The notes under the pieces were generated by a model. That model searched no databases, had not been told where the DNA came from, and saw nothing but the letters and a program-made list of their open reading frames with translations. Positions 1 to 5,567 of a stretch of DNA of 6,669 nt are shown piece after piece. Both the position numbers and the translations under genes were made by a program. Origin of the DNA: an uncultured Acidobacteriota bacterium (lineage in GTDB: Bacteria; Acidobacteriota; Thermoanaerobaculia; UBA5066); NCBI GenBank assembly GCA_937902605.1, contig CALFNC010000333.1:1-6669 (forward strand), read 5' to 3'. Each line of letters begins with the position of its first letter. The stretch's first letter is position 1.

Positions 1-420
1 CGGATCGACACATACCGGCACGACGGGGACGAGGCGTACGAGACGGCCATCCGCCAGTGCTTCGGGGCCGGCCCGGAGGAGATCCCGTCGTTCGACCTCG
101 TCTTCCTCGGCGTCGGGCCCGACGGCCACACGGCGTCGCTCTTTCCGGACCACCCGGGGCTCGACGAGACACGGCGCCTCGTCGTGAGGGTGAACGGCGC
201 CCCGAAGCCGCCTCCCAACCGAATCACGATGACGCTTCCTCTCCTCAACCGGGCGCGTCTCGTCGTTTTCCTCGCGACCGGTCCCGAGAAGACCGAGGTG
301 GTTGCCCGGGCCGTGATGGGCGATCGTGCGATTCCGGCCGGCCGGGTGGCACCGGCCGGCGGCCGTGTCGTGTGGCTGCTCGACGAGGCGGCCGCGTCGG
401 GTCTCGAGAGCGGCCGTTGA
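1..420 (+). CDS. pgl: 6-phosphogluconolactonase, 3' part (5' end outside window)
   Basis: This enzyme hydrolyses 6-phospho-D-glucono-1,5-lactone to 6-phosphogluconate, the second step of the oxidative pentose phosphate and Entner-Doudoroff pathways, in the cytoplasm. The window opens inside the gene in frame 1, and 139 residues remain before TGA. The family is about 230-250 residues long, so roughly the N-terminal 40% is missing. The family signature GVGPDGHTASLFP lies at visible residues 37-49, with the catalytic-region His at 43. It is followed by the conserved KPPPNRITMTLPLLN stretch (69-83), FLATGPEK (90-97) and the C-terminal IPAGRV...VVWLLDEAA block, all in the order expected of SolDevB-type lactonases. 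The stop codon overlaps the glk start (TTGA), so the two are probably translationally coupled. A glucose-6-phosphate dehydrogenase gene upstream would be usual, but it is not visible. Identification is firm. Confidence 0.93.
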   Translation, partial: RIDTYRHDGDEAYETAIRQCFGAGPEEIPSFDLVFLGVGPDGHTASLFPDHPGLDETRRLVVRVNGAPKPPPNRITMTLPLLNRARLVVFLATGPEKTEVVARAVMGDRAIPAGRVAPAGGRVVWLLDEAAASGLESGR

Positions 421-1430
421 CCCGGGAAGGCGGGCTGCTCGCAGGCGACATCGGCGCCACCAACATCCGGCTCTCGTACTTCGGCGAGGAGGCCGGCCGG
501 CTCGTCCAGGGCTGGTCCTCCCAGTACCGCGTCGCCGACGTTCCGGGGATCCGCGAGGCGCTCGAGCGCTTCCTCCTGGAGGCGATGGAGGCGGGAGAGT
601 TCCGGCCGGTCGCCGCGGCGGCGTTCGGCTGCGCTGGGACAATCCGCGACGGGCGCCTCGTATCGTCGCAGCTCCCGTGGGGGGTCGACGCGGCCACGAT
701 CGCGGGCGCGCTGGGGCTCGGGTCGGTCCAGCTCGTGAACGACCTCGTCGCGAACGCGCTCGGCATCCCGGAGCTTGCGCCGAAGGACTTCGCCGTCCTG
801 AACGACGGTGTGGAGGAGCCCGACGGCAACGCCGTCCTGATCTCTCCCGGGACGGGCCTTGGCGAGTCGATCCTCGTCCGCGACGGCTCGGGCTTCAGGC
901 CGATCCCCTCCGAGGGAGGGAACGCTTCCTTCGCTCCCCGGAACGCGGAGGAGATCGAGCTCCTGGAGTGGCTGATGGGCGAGTTCGGCCATGTCTCGTG
1001 CGAGCGGATCCTCTCGGGGCCGGGCCTCGTCAACCTCTACCGGTTCGAGAGGAGCCGTGCGCGGGAACCGGAGCCACGCTGGCTGAAGGACCGGATCGCC
1101 GAGCTGGGAGACGTCGCACCCGCCGTCACCGAGGCGGCGCTCTCCGAGGGGGACCCGGTCTGCCAGCGGACGCTGGAACGCTACGCCTCGATCCTCGGCG
1201 GCGAGGCGGGCAACCTCGCCCTGAAGGGTCTGGCTACGGGTGGTGTCTTCCTGGGAGGCGGCATCTCGCCGAAGATCCTCCCCAAGCTCCGCGACGGCTC
1301 CTTCTTCGCAGCCTTCTGCGACAAAGGGCGCCTCGGTCCGGTCCTCTCGAGGATGCCCGTGAAGGTCGTCCTCGACGACCGCTGCGCCCTCCTCGGCGCC
1401 GCGCGGGCGGCCTCCTCCTCCCCGCGCTAG
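417..1430 (+). CDS. glk: Glucokinase (Glk family, proteobacterial type)
   Basis: Glucokinase phosphorylates glucose to glucose-6-phosphate with ATP in the cytoplasm. The predicted protein has 337 residues, against about 320 for E. coli Glk. The N-terminal phosphate-binding motif LAGDIGATN is at residues 8-16, the catalytic-base region QLVNDL at 105-110 (Asp109), the second phosphate motif SPGTGLGES at 143-151, and PSEGGNASFAP at 164-174 (Glu166). The Glk signature HVSCERILSGPGLVNLYR is at 192-209 (Glu196), and the adenosine-side motif GGVFLGGGISPKIL at 275-288. The frame is open back to position 57, but that would overlap pgl by about 360 bases and lacks homology. I chose TTG at 417, which overlaps the pgl stop and sits a few bases after a GAGAG. 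It leaves seven residues before the first motif. One oddity is that the His following EGG in the usual EGGH motif, a glucose contact in E. coli Glk, is Asn169 here. Family assignment is firm; strict glucose specificity is inferred. Confidence 0.94.
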   Translation: MTREGGLLAGDIGATNIRLSYFGEEAGRLVQGWSSQYRVADVPGIREALERFLLEAMEAGEFRPVAAAAFGCAGTIRDGRLVSSQLPWGVDAATIAGALGLGSVQLVNDLVANALGIPELAPKDFAVLNDGVEEPDGNAVLISPGTGLGESILVRDGSGFRPIPSEGGNASFAPRNAEEIELLEWLMGEFGHVSCERILSGPGLVNLYRFERSRAREPEPRWLKDRIAELGDVAPAVTEAALSEGDPVCQRTLERYASILGGEAGNLALKGLATGGVFLGGGISPKILPKLRDGSFFAAFCDKGRLGPVLSRMPVKVVLDDRCALLGAARAASSSPR

Positions 1431-1433
1431 ACT
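1428..1433 (+). promoter_or_regulatory. Possible -10 element (TAGACT) ahead of the PTPS-family gene
   Basis: TAGACT overlaps the glk stop codon and lies 43 bases before the TTG start at 1477. It is followed by CCGCGC. A nearly identical arrangement (TAAACT followed by CCCCGCGC) occurs at 4551, ahead of fcl. The sequence fits a TAnnnT sigma-70-type -10 hexamer, but I see no good TTGACA-like -35 at the right distance, so this is tentative. If real, it would let the downstream genes be transcribed independently of pgl-glk. Confidence 0.3.
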
Positions 1434-1465
1434 CCGCGCGATCCACCGCGGGACGCGACGGACGG

Positions 1466-1470
1466 AAGGA
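1466..1470 (+). promoter_or_regulatory. Ribosome binding site AAGGA for the PTPS-family gene
   Basis: AAGGA, inside the purine run GGAAGGAAGG (1464-1473), lies six bases before TTG at 1477. This spacing supports TTG as the start, giving a protein that begins MLLLTRTIHFNAAH, as is usual for the family. There is no in-frame ATG or GTG nearby. Confidence 0.6.
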
Positions 1471-1476
1471 AGGCTT

Positions 1477-1911
1477 TTGCTCCTACTGACGCGCACCATC
1501 CACTTCAACGCCGCTCACCGGCTCTGGAACCCGGCGAAGAGCGAGGAATGGAACTACGCCACGTTCGGTCCCGGCGCGAACCTGGCCGGCTACGGTCACA
1601 ACTACTCGCTGGAGATCGCCGTGGCCGGGACCGCGAACGCCGACACGGGGATGATCGTGAATCTCACCGACCTCGACCGGATCCTGAGGGAGGAGATCGA
1701 CCGCCCGCTCGACCACCGCCACCTGAACAACGAGGTCGCCGAGTTTCGGGACACGGTCCCGACGGCCGAGAACCTCGCGCTCTGGATCTGGAGGCGCGTG
1801 GAGGCCAGGCTGACGACGGACGGGTGGCCATGCCGCCTGTCGAGCCTCGTCCTCAAGGTCACCCCGACCTTTTCGGTGGAGCTCTCCGCCCCGGCGGCTG
1901 CCGGAAGCTAG
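1477..1911 (+). CDS. 6-pyruvoyl-/6-carboxytetrahydropterin synthase (PTPS/QueD) family T-fold protein with altered active site
   Basis: Family members act on dihydroneopterin triphosphate to make 6-carboxytetrahydropterin (QueD, queuosine/7-deazapurine pathway) or 6-pyruvoyltetrahydropterin (PTPS, biopterin). The 144-residue length is typical. Recognisable blocks are FNAAHRL (10-16, zinc-ligand His14), YGHNYSLEIAVAG (39-51), DTGMIVNLTDL (56-66, closer to animal PTPS than to E. coli QueD), PLDHRHLN (77-84, Asp79-His80 of the catalytic triad) and PTAENLALWIW (95-105, Glu98). Aligned by eye to rat PTPS, the segment FGPGANLAGYGHNY (30-43) matches FGKCNNPNGHGHNY without gaps. The catalytic Cys therefore becomes Gly33, and the first His of the HGH zinc pair becomes Tyr39. 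Near the C-terminus, the pterin-anchoring Glu position appears to be Val128. The fold call is secure; QueD activity is not, so I give no symbol. It ends one base before the holA start, so the two are probably cotranscribed. Confidence 0.85.
   Translation: MLLLTRTIHFNAAHRLWNPAKSEEWNYATFGPGANLAGYGHNYSLEIAVAGTANADTGMIVNLTDLDRILREEIDRPLDHRHLNNEVAEFRDTVPTAENLALWIWRRVEARLTTDGWPCRLSSLVLKVTPTFSVELSAPAAAGS
1903..1907 (+). promoter_or_regulatory. Ribosome binding site GGAAG for holA
   Basis: GGAAG lies inside the last codons of the PTPS-family gene, five bases before the GTG at 1913. This supports that start, which is only one base after the preceding TAG. Confidence 0.4.
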
Positions 1912-1912
1912 C

Positions 1913-3361
1913 GTGGCCGGAGACCCCTCAGCCCGCTTCGCCGACCCGTTCGCGGCGATTACCCGCCTCGTCGACGCGGTCCGGAAGGCGCCGCTCCCGC
2001 CGGTCCTCTTCCTCTCGGGCGACGACGAGTGGTTCGTGCGCGAAGGCTCCCGCCGGGTCGCCGCCGCCTTCACGGCCGCCTTCGCCGAGGGTGAGGTGAC
2101 GATCTACGACGGCACGCGTGACGCGGCCTCGGAGGCGGTGGCCGACGTGGCGACAGTGGCGCTCTTCTCGACGAACCGCCTCGTCGTCCTGGAGGCGACC
2201 GACCTCCTGCACGGCAAGAAGCTCTCGGCCGAGGACGTCGACTCGCTTCTGGACGAGGCCGCCGAGGCCGGCGGCGACAAGAGGGCTTTGGCGCGGCTGG
2301 CGAGGCGGGCCCGCATGCTGGCCGTGACGGCGGGGGCCGGGTCCGAGACCGACGCCCACGAGGCGGCCCGCAAGGTGACGGGACGCGTCCGGCGGAACTC
2401 GCGGGCCGACGAGCTGGCCGCGCTCCTCGACCTGGCGCCTCCGGAGCCTGAAGACCAGAGCGGCGGCGACATCCTCCTCGAGTACCTCCGAGCGGCGCGG
2501 CCCGGGGACAACGCCCTTCTCGTCTGCGCCGTCTCGCCCGACGCCGACCACCCGGCCGCCCAGGCGCTCTCGAAGCGGGCCCTACACGGATCCCTCGCCG
2601 CGGCCGGCGACGAGGCCCGCCGGGCCCGCCTCGCCGCGCTCGGCTTCAAGCGGGCGATGGAACGGAACGTGGTGGTCGACCCCGACGTGTACGAGATCCT
2701 TTGCAGCCGTGGCCGGCTGGCCGCGCGTTCGTTCCTCGCGGAGCTCGACCGCCTGGTGGCGGGGGCGAAGGGCTCCCGGGTGCGGGCCGAGGACGCCTCG
2801 CGGCTCGTGTCCGACGAGAAGAAGGAGTATGGGTCGGACTTCGTCGACGCCGCGGTGAAGCGGCAGTTCGTCGCGGCGCTCCACCTCCTCGACCGCCTCA
2901 TGACGTCCGACGACTTTACGGCGTTCCGCCCCTTCGGCGGCAAGGAGGAGGCGGCGCCTGCCAAGAAGGGGCCGAAGGGCGAGGCCGCCTTTTTCCCGCT
3001 CCTGGGCCTGCTCGCGGGGGAGTTCCGGAGGGTCCTGGCGATGAAGGCCGCTCTGGCGCAGCTCCCGGCGGGGGCGAGGCCGGCGCGGCGCCTGGACTAC
3101 CGGACGTTCGCCGACCGCCTCCTCCCGTCGTTGAAGAGCCCTCCCCAGAGCGCGCCGCCGATCCCGCTCGACGGGCACCCTTACGTCCTCCACAAGGCGT
3201 ACCTCGCGTCGTTCGACTGGAGCCTTTCCGAGCTGATCGAGGCGATGAAGGGGATTGCGAAGATCGACGAAGGGGTGAAGACCGGTACAGGCGACGGCCG
3301 CGACCTGCTCGAGACGTTCCTCCTCTCCCGCGCCACGCCGCCGGGAGAACCGAAACGGTGA
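1913..3361 (+). CDS. holA: DNA polymerase III subunit delta (HolA), enlarged
   Basis: The delta subunit is the wrench of the clamp loader: it opens the beta sliding clamp so that the clamp can be loaded on DNA. The N-terminal domain shows VLFLSGDDEWFVREGSRRV (31-49), the usual first strand and helix, then NRLVVLEATDLL (88-99). After a long insert comes ILLEYLRAARPGDNALLVCAVSP (187-209, approximate limits), the family's LxxYL...P...LV element, then VDPDVYEILCSRGRLAARSFLAELDRL (255-281). The C-terminal collar domain includes FFPLLGLLAGEFRRVLAMKAAL (360-381) and HPYVLHKAYLASFDWSLSELIEAM (422-445), ending GTGDGRDLLETFLL. At 482 residues it is well above the usual 330-350. The excess is mainly an Ala/Arg/Glu-rich insert at about 103-186, a lysine-rich linker at 342-357 and a Pro-rich stretch near 385-420. 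As is normal for delta, I see no intact Walker A ATPase motif. Its stop overlaps the next start (GTGA). The call rests on motif order; sequence conservation is moderate. Confidence 0.8.
   Translation: MAGDPSARFADPFAAITRLVDAVRKAPLPPVLFLSGDDEWFVREGSRRVAAAFTAAFAEGEVTIYDGTRDAASEAVADVATVALFSTNRLVVLEATDLLHGKKLSAEDVDSLLDEAAEAGGDKRALARLARRARMLAVTAGAGSETDAHEAARKVTGRVRRNSRADELAALLDLAPPEPEDQSGGDILLEYLRAARPGDNALLVCAVSPDADHPAAQALSKRALHGSLAAAGDEARRARLAALGFKRAMERNVVVDPDVYEILCSRGRLAARSFLAELDRLVAGAKGSRVRAEDASRLVSDEKKEYGSDFVDAAVKRQFVAALHLLDRLMTSDDFTAFRPFGGKEEAAPAKKGPKGEAAFFPLLGLLAGEFRRVLAMKAALAQLPAGARPARRLDYRTFADRLLPSLKSPPQSAPPIPLDGHPYVLHKAYLASFDWSLSELIEAMKGIAKIDEGVKTGTGDGRDLLETFLLSRATPPGEPKR
3343..3347 (+). 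promoter_or_regulatory. Ribosome binding site GGGAG for the glycosyltransferase
   Basis: GGGAG lies ten bases before the GTG at 3358, inside the end of holA. With the GTGA overlap, it fixes the glycosyltransferase start, although the same frame is open back to position 2701. Confidence 0.5.
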
Positions 3362-4593
3362 GGATCCTCTGGCTGGGAACCAAGCGGCCCTGGCCGCTGG
3401 CCGACGGAGGCCGGCTCCTCTCGTTCGACACGATTCGCCTGCTGTCCCGAAGGCACCGGATCACGCTCGTCGTGCCGGAAACCGGTGCGGCGGGTGACCG
3501 GGCCGGCCGCGAAGCGAGCGAGGCGCTCGCGCCGTTCTGCGACCTTCACCTCGTCTCCGTGCCGGAGCGGTCGCGGCTCGTCTCCCTGGCGGCGACGATC
3601 GCGCGCGTCCGACCCTTCACCATCGACCGCCACCGCCACCCAGCCGTCGACGCCCACGTGGAGCGGCTCCTTCGTGAGAGGGAGATCGATCTCGTCCATG
3701 CCGAGCAGCTCCACGCCCTTCCGCCTCCGTCGTCGCCCTGCTGGAAGCGGCCGGGCGTCCTCCGCGAGCAGCACGTGGAGTGCGACCTCTGGTACGGCGC
3801 TTCCCGCTACGGAGACGCCCCGTTCGCATGGGGAATCGGGCGCGAGGCGCGGCGCCTGGAGCGTTGGGAGGCCGCCGCAGTCCAGAGGAGCACGCTCACT
3901 GTCACGTTGACGGCGGAGGACCGCCTCCGGCTCCTCCAGGTGTCGGGAGTGCCGGAGGAGAAGGTCGTCGCCGTCCCTGTACCGTTTACTCCGGTCGCCC
4001 AGGCCGGCAACGAGCCGCTGCCGGGCCACCCCGCCGTCGTCCTGATCGGGAGTGCGGGCTGGCGCCCGAACTCCGACGGCACGAGGTGGTTCGTAAAGTC
4101 GGTGTGGCCCGAGGTCGCCCGCCTGATCCCCGGCGCCGTGCTGCACCTCTTCGGCGACGGCGGGCTGGCCGTGGCCACGGGAGCGCTCCGCCTCCACGAG
4201 GCACCGAAAGACATCCGGTTGGCGCTCGCGGCCGGGACGGTCTGCGTTGTCCCGCTCCGGTTCGCCTCGGGGATCAGGATGCGCGTCCTGGATGCCTGGT
4301 CTAGGGGAATCCCCGTCGTGGCCACGCCGGTCGCTGCCGCCGGCCTGGAGGCCGAGGACGGGACACACATCCTTCTGGCGCACGACGCCGCAGGGTTCGC
4401 GGAAGCCTTCCGCCGCCTGGCGGACGACCCCGGTCTCGCCCGCGGCCTGGCGGAGAACGCCCGGGCGCTCCTTCGGCGCTGCCACGCGCCGGAAGAGGCG
4501 GTGTCACGGCTCGAGGCAGCCTACTCCCTCGTCGTGGGGCGTCGATCCCCTAAACTCCCCGCGCTTTCGGTGAATGGAGGACGCCCCGCGTGA
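3358..4593 (+). CDS. GT4-type glycosyltransferase (group 1 family)
   Basis: This is a cytoplasmic GT-B-fold glycosyltransferase that probably transfers a sugar from a nucleotide-sugar donor to a lipid-linked or cell-surface glycan; donor and acceptor cannot be read from the sequence. The 411-residue protein starts ILWLGTKRPWPLADGGRLL (3-21), the N-terminal Rossmann strand and the conserved glycine-rich acceptor-side loop (ADGG, 15-18). DLVHAEQLH (111-119) and VLREQHVECDLW (134-145) resemble the family's HxE/HN blocks. The C-terminal domain has VVLIGSAGWRPNSDGTRWFV (227-246), VLHLFGDGG (261-269) and CVVPLRFASGIRMRVLDAWS (296-315). The final motif is the nucleotide-sugar binding site, although the usual family form is GxRxKxLEA; here Met and Asp replace Lys and Glu (Met308, Asp312). 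IPVVATPVAAAGLE (318-331) follows. There is no signal peptide or membrane segment. It overlaps holA upstream and fcl downstream by four bases each, so it is probably made together with fcl. Confidence 0.88.
   Translation: MRILWLGTKRPWPLADGGRLLSFDTIRLLSRRHRITLVVPETGAAGDRAGREASEALAPFCDLHLVSVPERSRLVSLAATIARVRPFTIDRHRHPAVDAHVERLLREREIDLVHAEQLHALPPPSSPCWKRPGVLREQHVECDLWYGASRYGDAPFAWGIGREARRLERWEAAAVQRSTLTVTLTAEDRLRLLQVSGVPEEKVVAVPVPFTPVAQAGNEPLPGHPAVVLIGSAGWRPNSDGTRWFVKSVWPEVARLIPGAVLHLFGDGGLAVATGALRLHEAPKDIRLALAAGTVCVVPLRFASGIRMRVLDAWSRGIPVVATPVAAAGLEAEDGTHILLAHDAAGFAEAFRRLADDPGLARGLAENARALLRRCHAPEEAVSRLEAAYSLVVGRRSPKLPALSVNGGRPA
4551..4556 (+). promoter_or_regulatory. Possible -10 element (TAAACT) ahead of fcl
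   Basis: TAAACT lies inside the end of the glycosyltransferase gene, 33 bases before the fcl start, and is followed by CCCCGCGC. It resembles the TAGACT/CCGCGC arrangement at 1428. It stands out as an A/T-rich hexamer in very GC-rich coding sequence. No convincing -35 is visible, so this is an inference from the shared motif and spacing. Confidence 0.27.
4576..4580 (+). promoter_or_regulatory. Ribosome binding site GGAGG for fcl
   Basis: A perfect GGAGG core lies nine bases before the GTG at 4590. It supports that start over the nearby ATG at 4574, which opens only a different, non-homologous frame. Confidence 0.65.
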
Positions 4594-5567
4594 GCTGGTG
4601 GGCCGGCAAGAGGGTGCTCGTGACGGGAGGAGCGGGGTTCCTCGGATCTCGCGTGGCCGCGAAGGTAAGGGAGCGCGGCGCCTCCGGGGTCTTCACCCCC
4701 CGCTCGCGGGAGTTCGACCTGACGCGCCGAGAGGACGTCGAGAAGTGCCTCGAGGCGTCCCGTCCCGACGTCGTCATCCACGCGGCCGCGAAGGTGGGGG
4801 GGATCGGCGCGAACCGGCTCCACCCCGGCTCGTTCTTCCGCGACAACGCCCTGATGGGAATCCACCTGATCGAGGCGTGCTGCGTTCGTGCGAAGGCGCG
4901 CCCGCTCGCGCGGTTCGTCTGCCTCGGGACGATCTGCGCCTACCCCAAGTTCACGCCGGTCCCGTTCCGCGAGGAGAACCTCTGGAACGGCTACCCCGAT
5001 GAGACGAACGCGCCATACGGCATCGCGAAGAAGGCCCTCCTCGTGATGTTACAGGGCTACCGCAAGGAGTACGGGTTCGAGGGGATCTACCTCCTGCCGG
5101 TGAACCTGTACGGGCCGGGAGACAGCTTGTACCCCGAGGCGAGCCACGTGATCCCCGCGATGACCCGGAAGTTCGTGGAGGCCCGGGAGACGGGCCGGGA
5201 CGAGGTGACGCTCTGGGGGGACGGGAGCCCGACCCGCGAGTTCCTCTACGTGGTTGACGCAGCGGACGGGATCGTGGCGGCGGCCGAGCGGTACGGCGGT
5301 GCCGACCCGGTCAACCTCGGCAGCGGCGAGGAGATCTCGATCCGCGACCTCGCCGAGACGGTCCGGAAGGCGACCGGATTCGATGGCCGGATCGTCTGGG
5401 ATGCATCGAAGCCGAACGGGCAGCCGCGGCGGAGACTGGACGTCTCGAAGAGCCGCGAGCTGTTCGGGTGGAGCGCCTCCACCCCGATGGCCGAAGGGCT
5501 CCGGAAGACCGTCGAGTGGTTTGAAGCCCACAGGCCTGGGGATACCGTCGCCCCCCATGGCCGCTGA
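4590..5567 (+). CDS. fcl: GDP-L-fucose synthase-like NAD(P)-dependent epimerase/reductase
   Basis: GDP-L-fucose synthase converts GDP-4-keto-6-deoxy-D-mannose to GDP-L-fucose by 3,5-epimerisation and NADPH-dependent reduction in the cytoplasm. The 325-residue extended SDR protein has the Rossmann motif VTGGAGFLGS (11-20). It also has the family-specific HAAAKVGGIGAN (64-75), LGTICAYPK (112-120), catalytic Tyr143 and Lys147 in YGIAK, and NLYGPGDSLYPEASHVIPAM (172-191) carrying the His186 that matches the epimerisation His of E. coli GFS. The epimerisation Cys is kept as Cys116. The catalytic Ser of the GSSC motif is Thr114, a substitution that preserves the hydroxyl. A late LDVSKSRELFGW (283-294) is typical of the fold. 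It overlaps the upstream glycosyltransferase by GTGA and the aceK start by 11 bases. No GDP-mannose 4,6-dehydratase (gmd) is visible. A related nucleotide-sugar 4-reductase is the main alternative. Confidence 0.85.
   Translation: MSWWAGKRVLVTGGAGFLGSRVAAKVRERGASGVFTPRSREFDLTRREDVEKCLEASRPDVVIHAAAKVGGIGANRLHPGSFFRDNALMGIHLIEACCVRAKARPLARFVCLGTICAYPKFTPVPFREENLWNGYPDETNAPYGIAKKALLVMLQGYRKEYGFEGIYLLPVNLYGPGDSLYPEASHVIPAMTRKFVEARETGRDEVTLWGDGSPTREFLYVVDAADGIVAAAERYGGADPVNLGSGEEISIRDLAETVRKATGFDGRIVWDASKPNGQPRRRLDVSKSRELFGWSASTPMAEGLRKTVEWFEAHRPGDTVAPHGR

Noticed and set aside
57..416. Upstream extension of the glucokinase frame, adding about 120 residues
   Set aside because: It lies fully inside pgl in another frame, is Arg/Pro-rich with no homology to Glk, and the Glk N-terminal motif begins just after the TTG at 417.
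1434..1451. Small inverted repeat (CCGCG/CGCGG, 8-base loop) after glk, considered as a terminator
   Set aside because: The stem is only five base pairs and no T-run follows directly, so it is not a convincing intrinsic terminator; short GC palindromes are expected by chance here.
2701..3357. Upstream extension of the glycosyltransferase frame inside holA
   Set aside because: The translation is low-complexity Gly/Arg/Pro, as expected from an out-of-frame reading of GC-rich coding DNA, and the GT fold starts at the GTG at 3358.
3181..4485. Long antisense open frame (434 codons) opposite the glycosyltransferase
   Set aside because: It mirrors a well-supported gene, has biased composition and shows no domain or ribosome binding site support.
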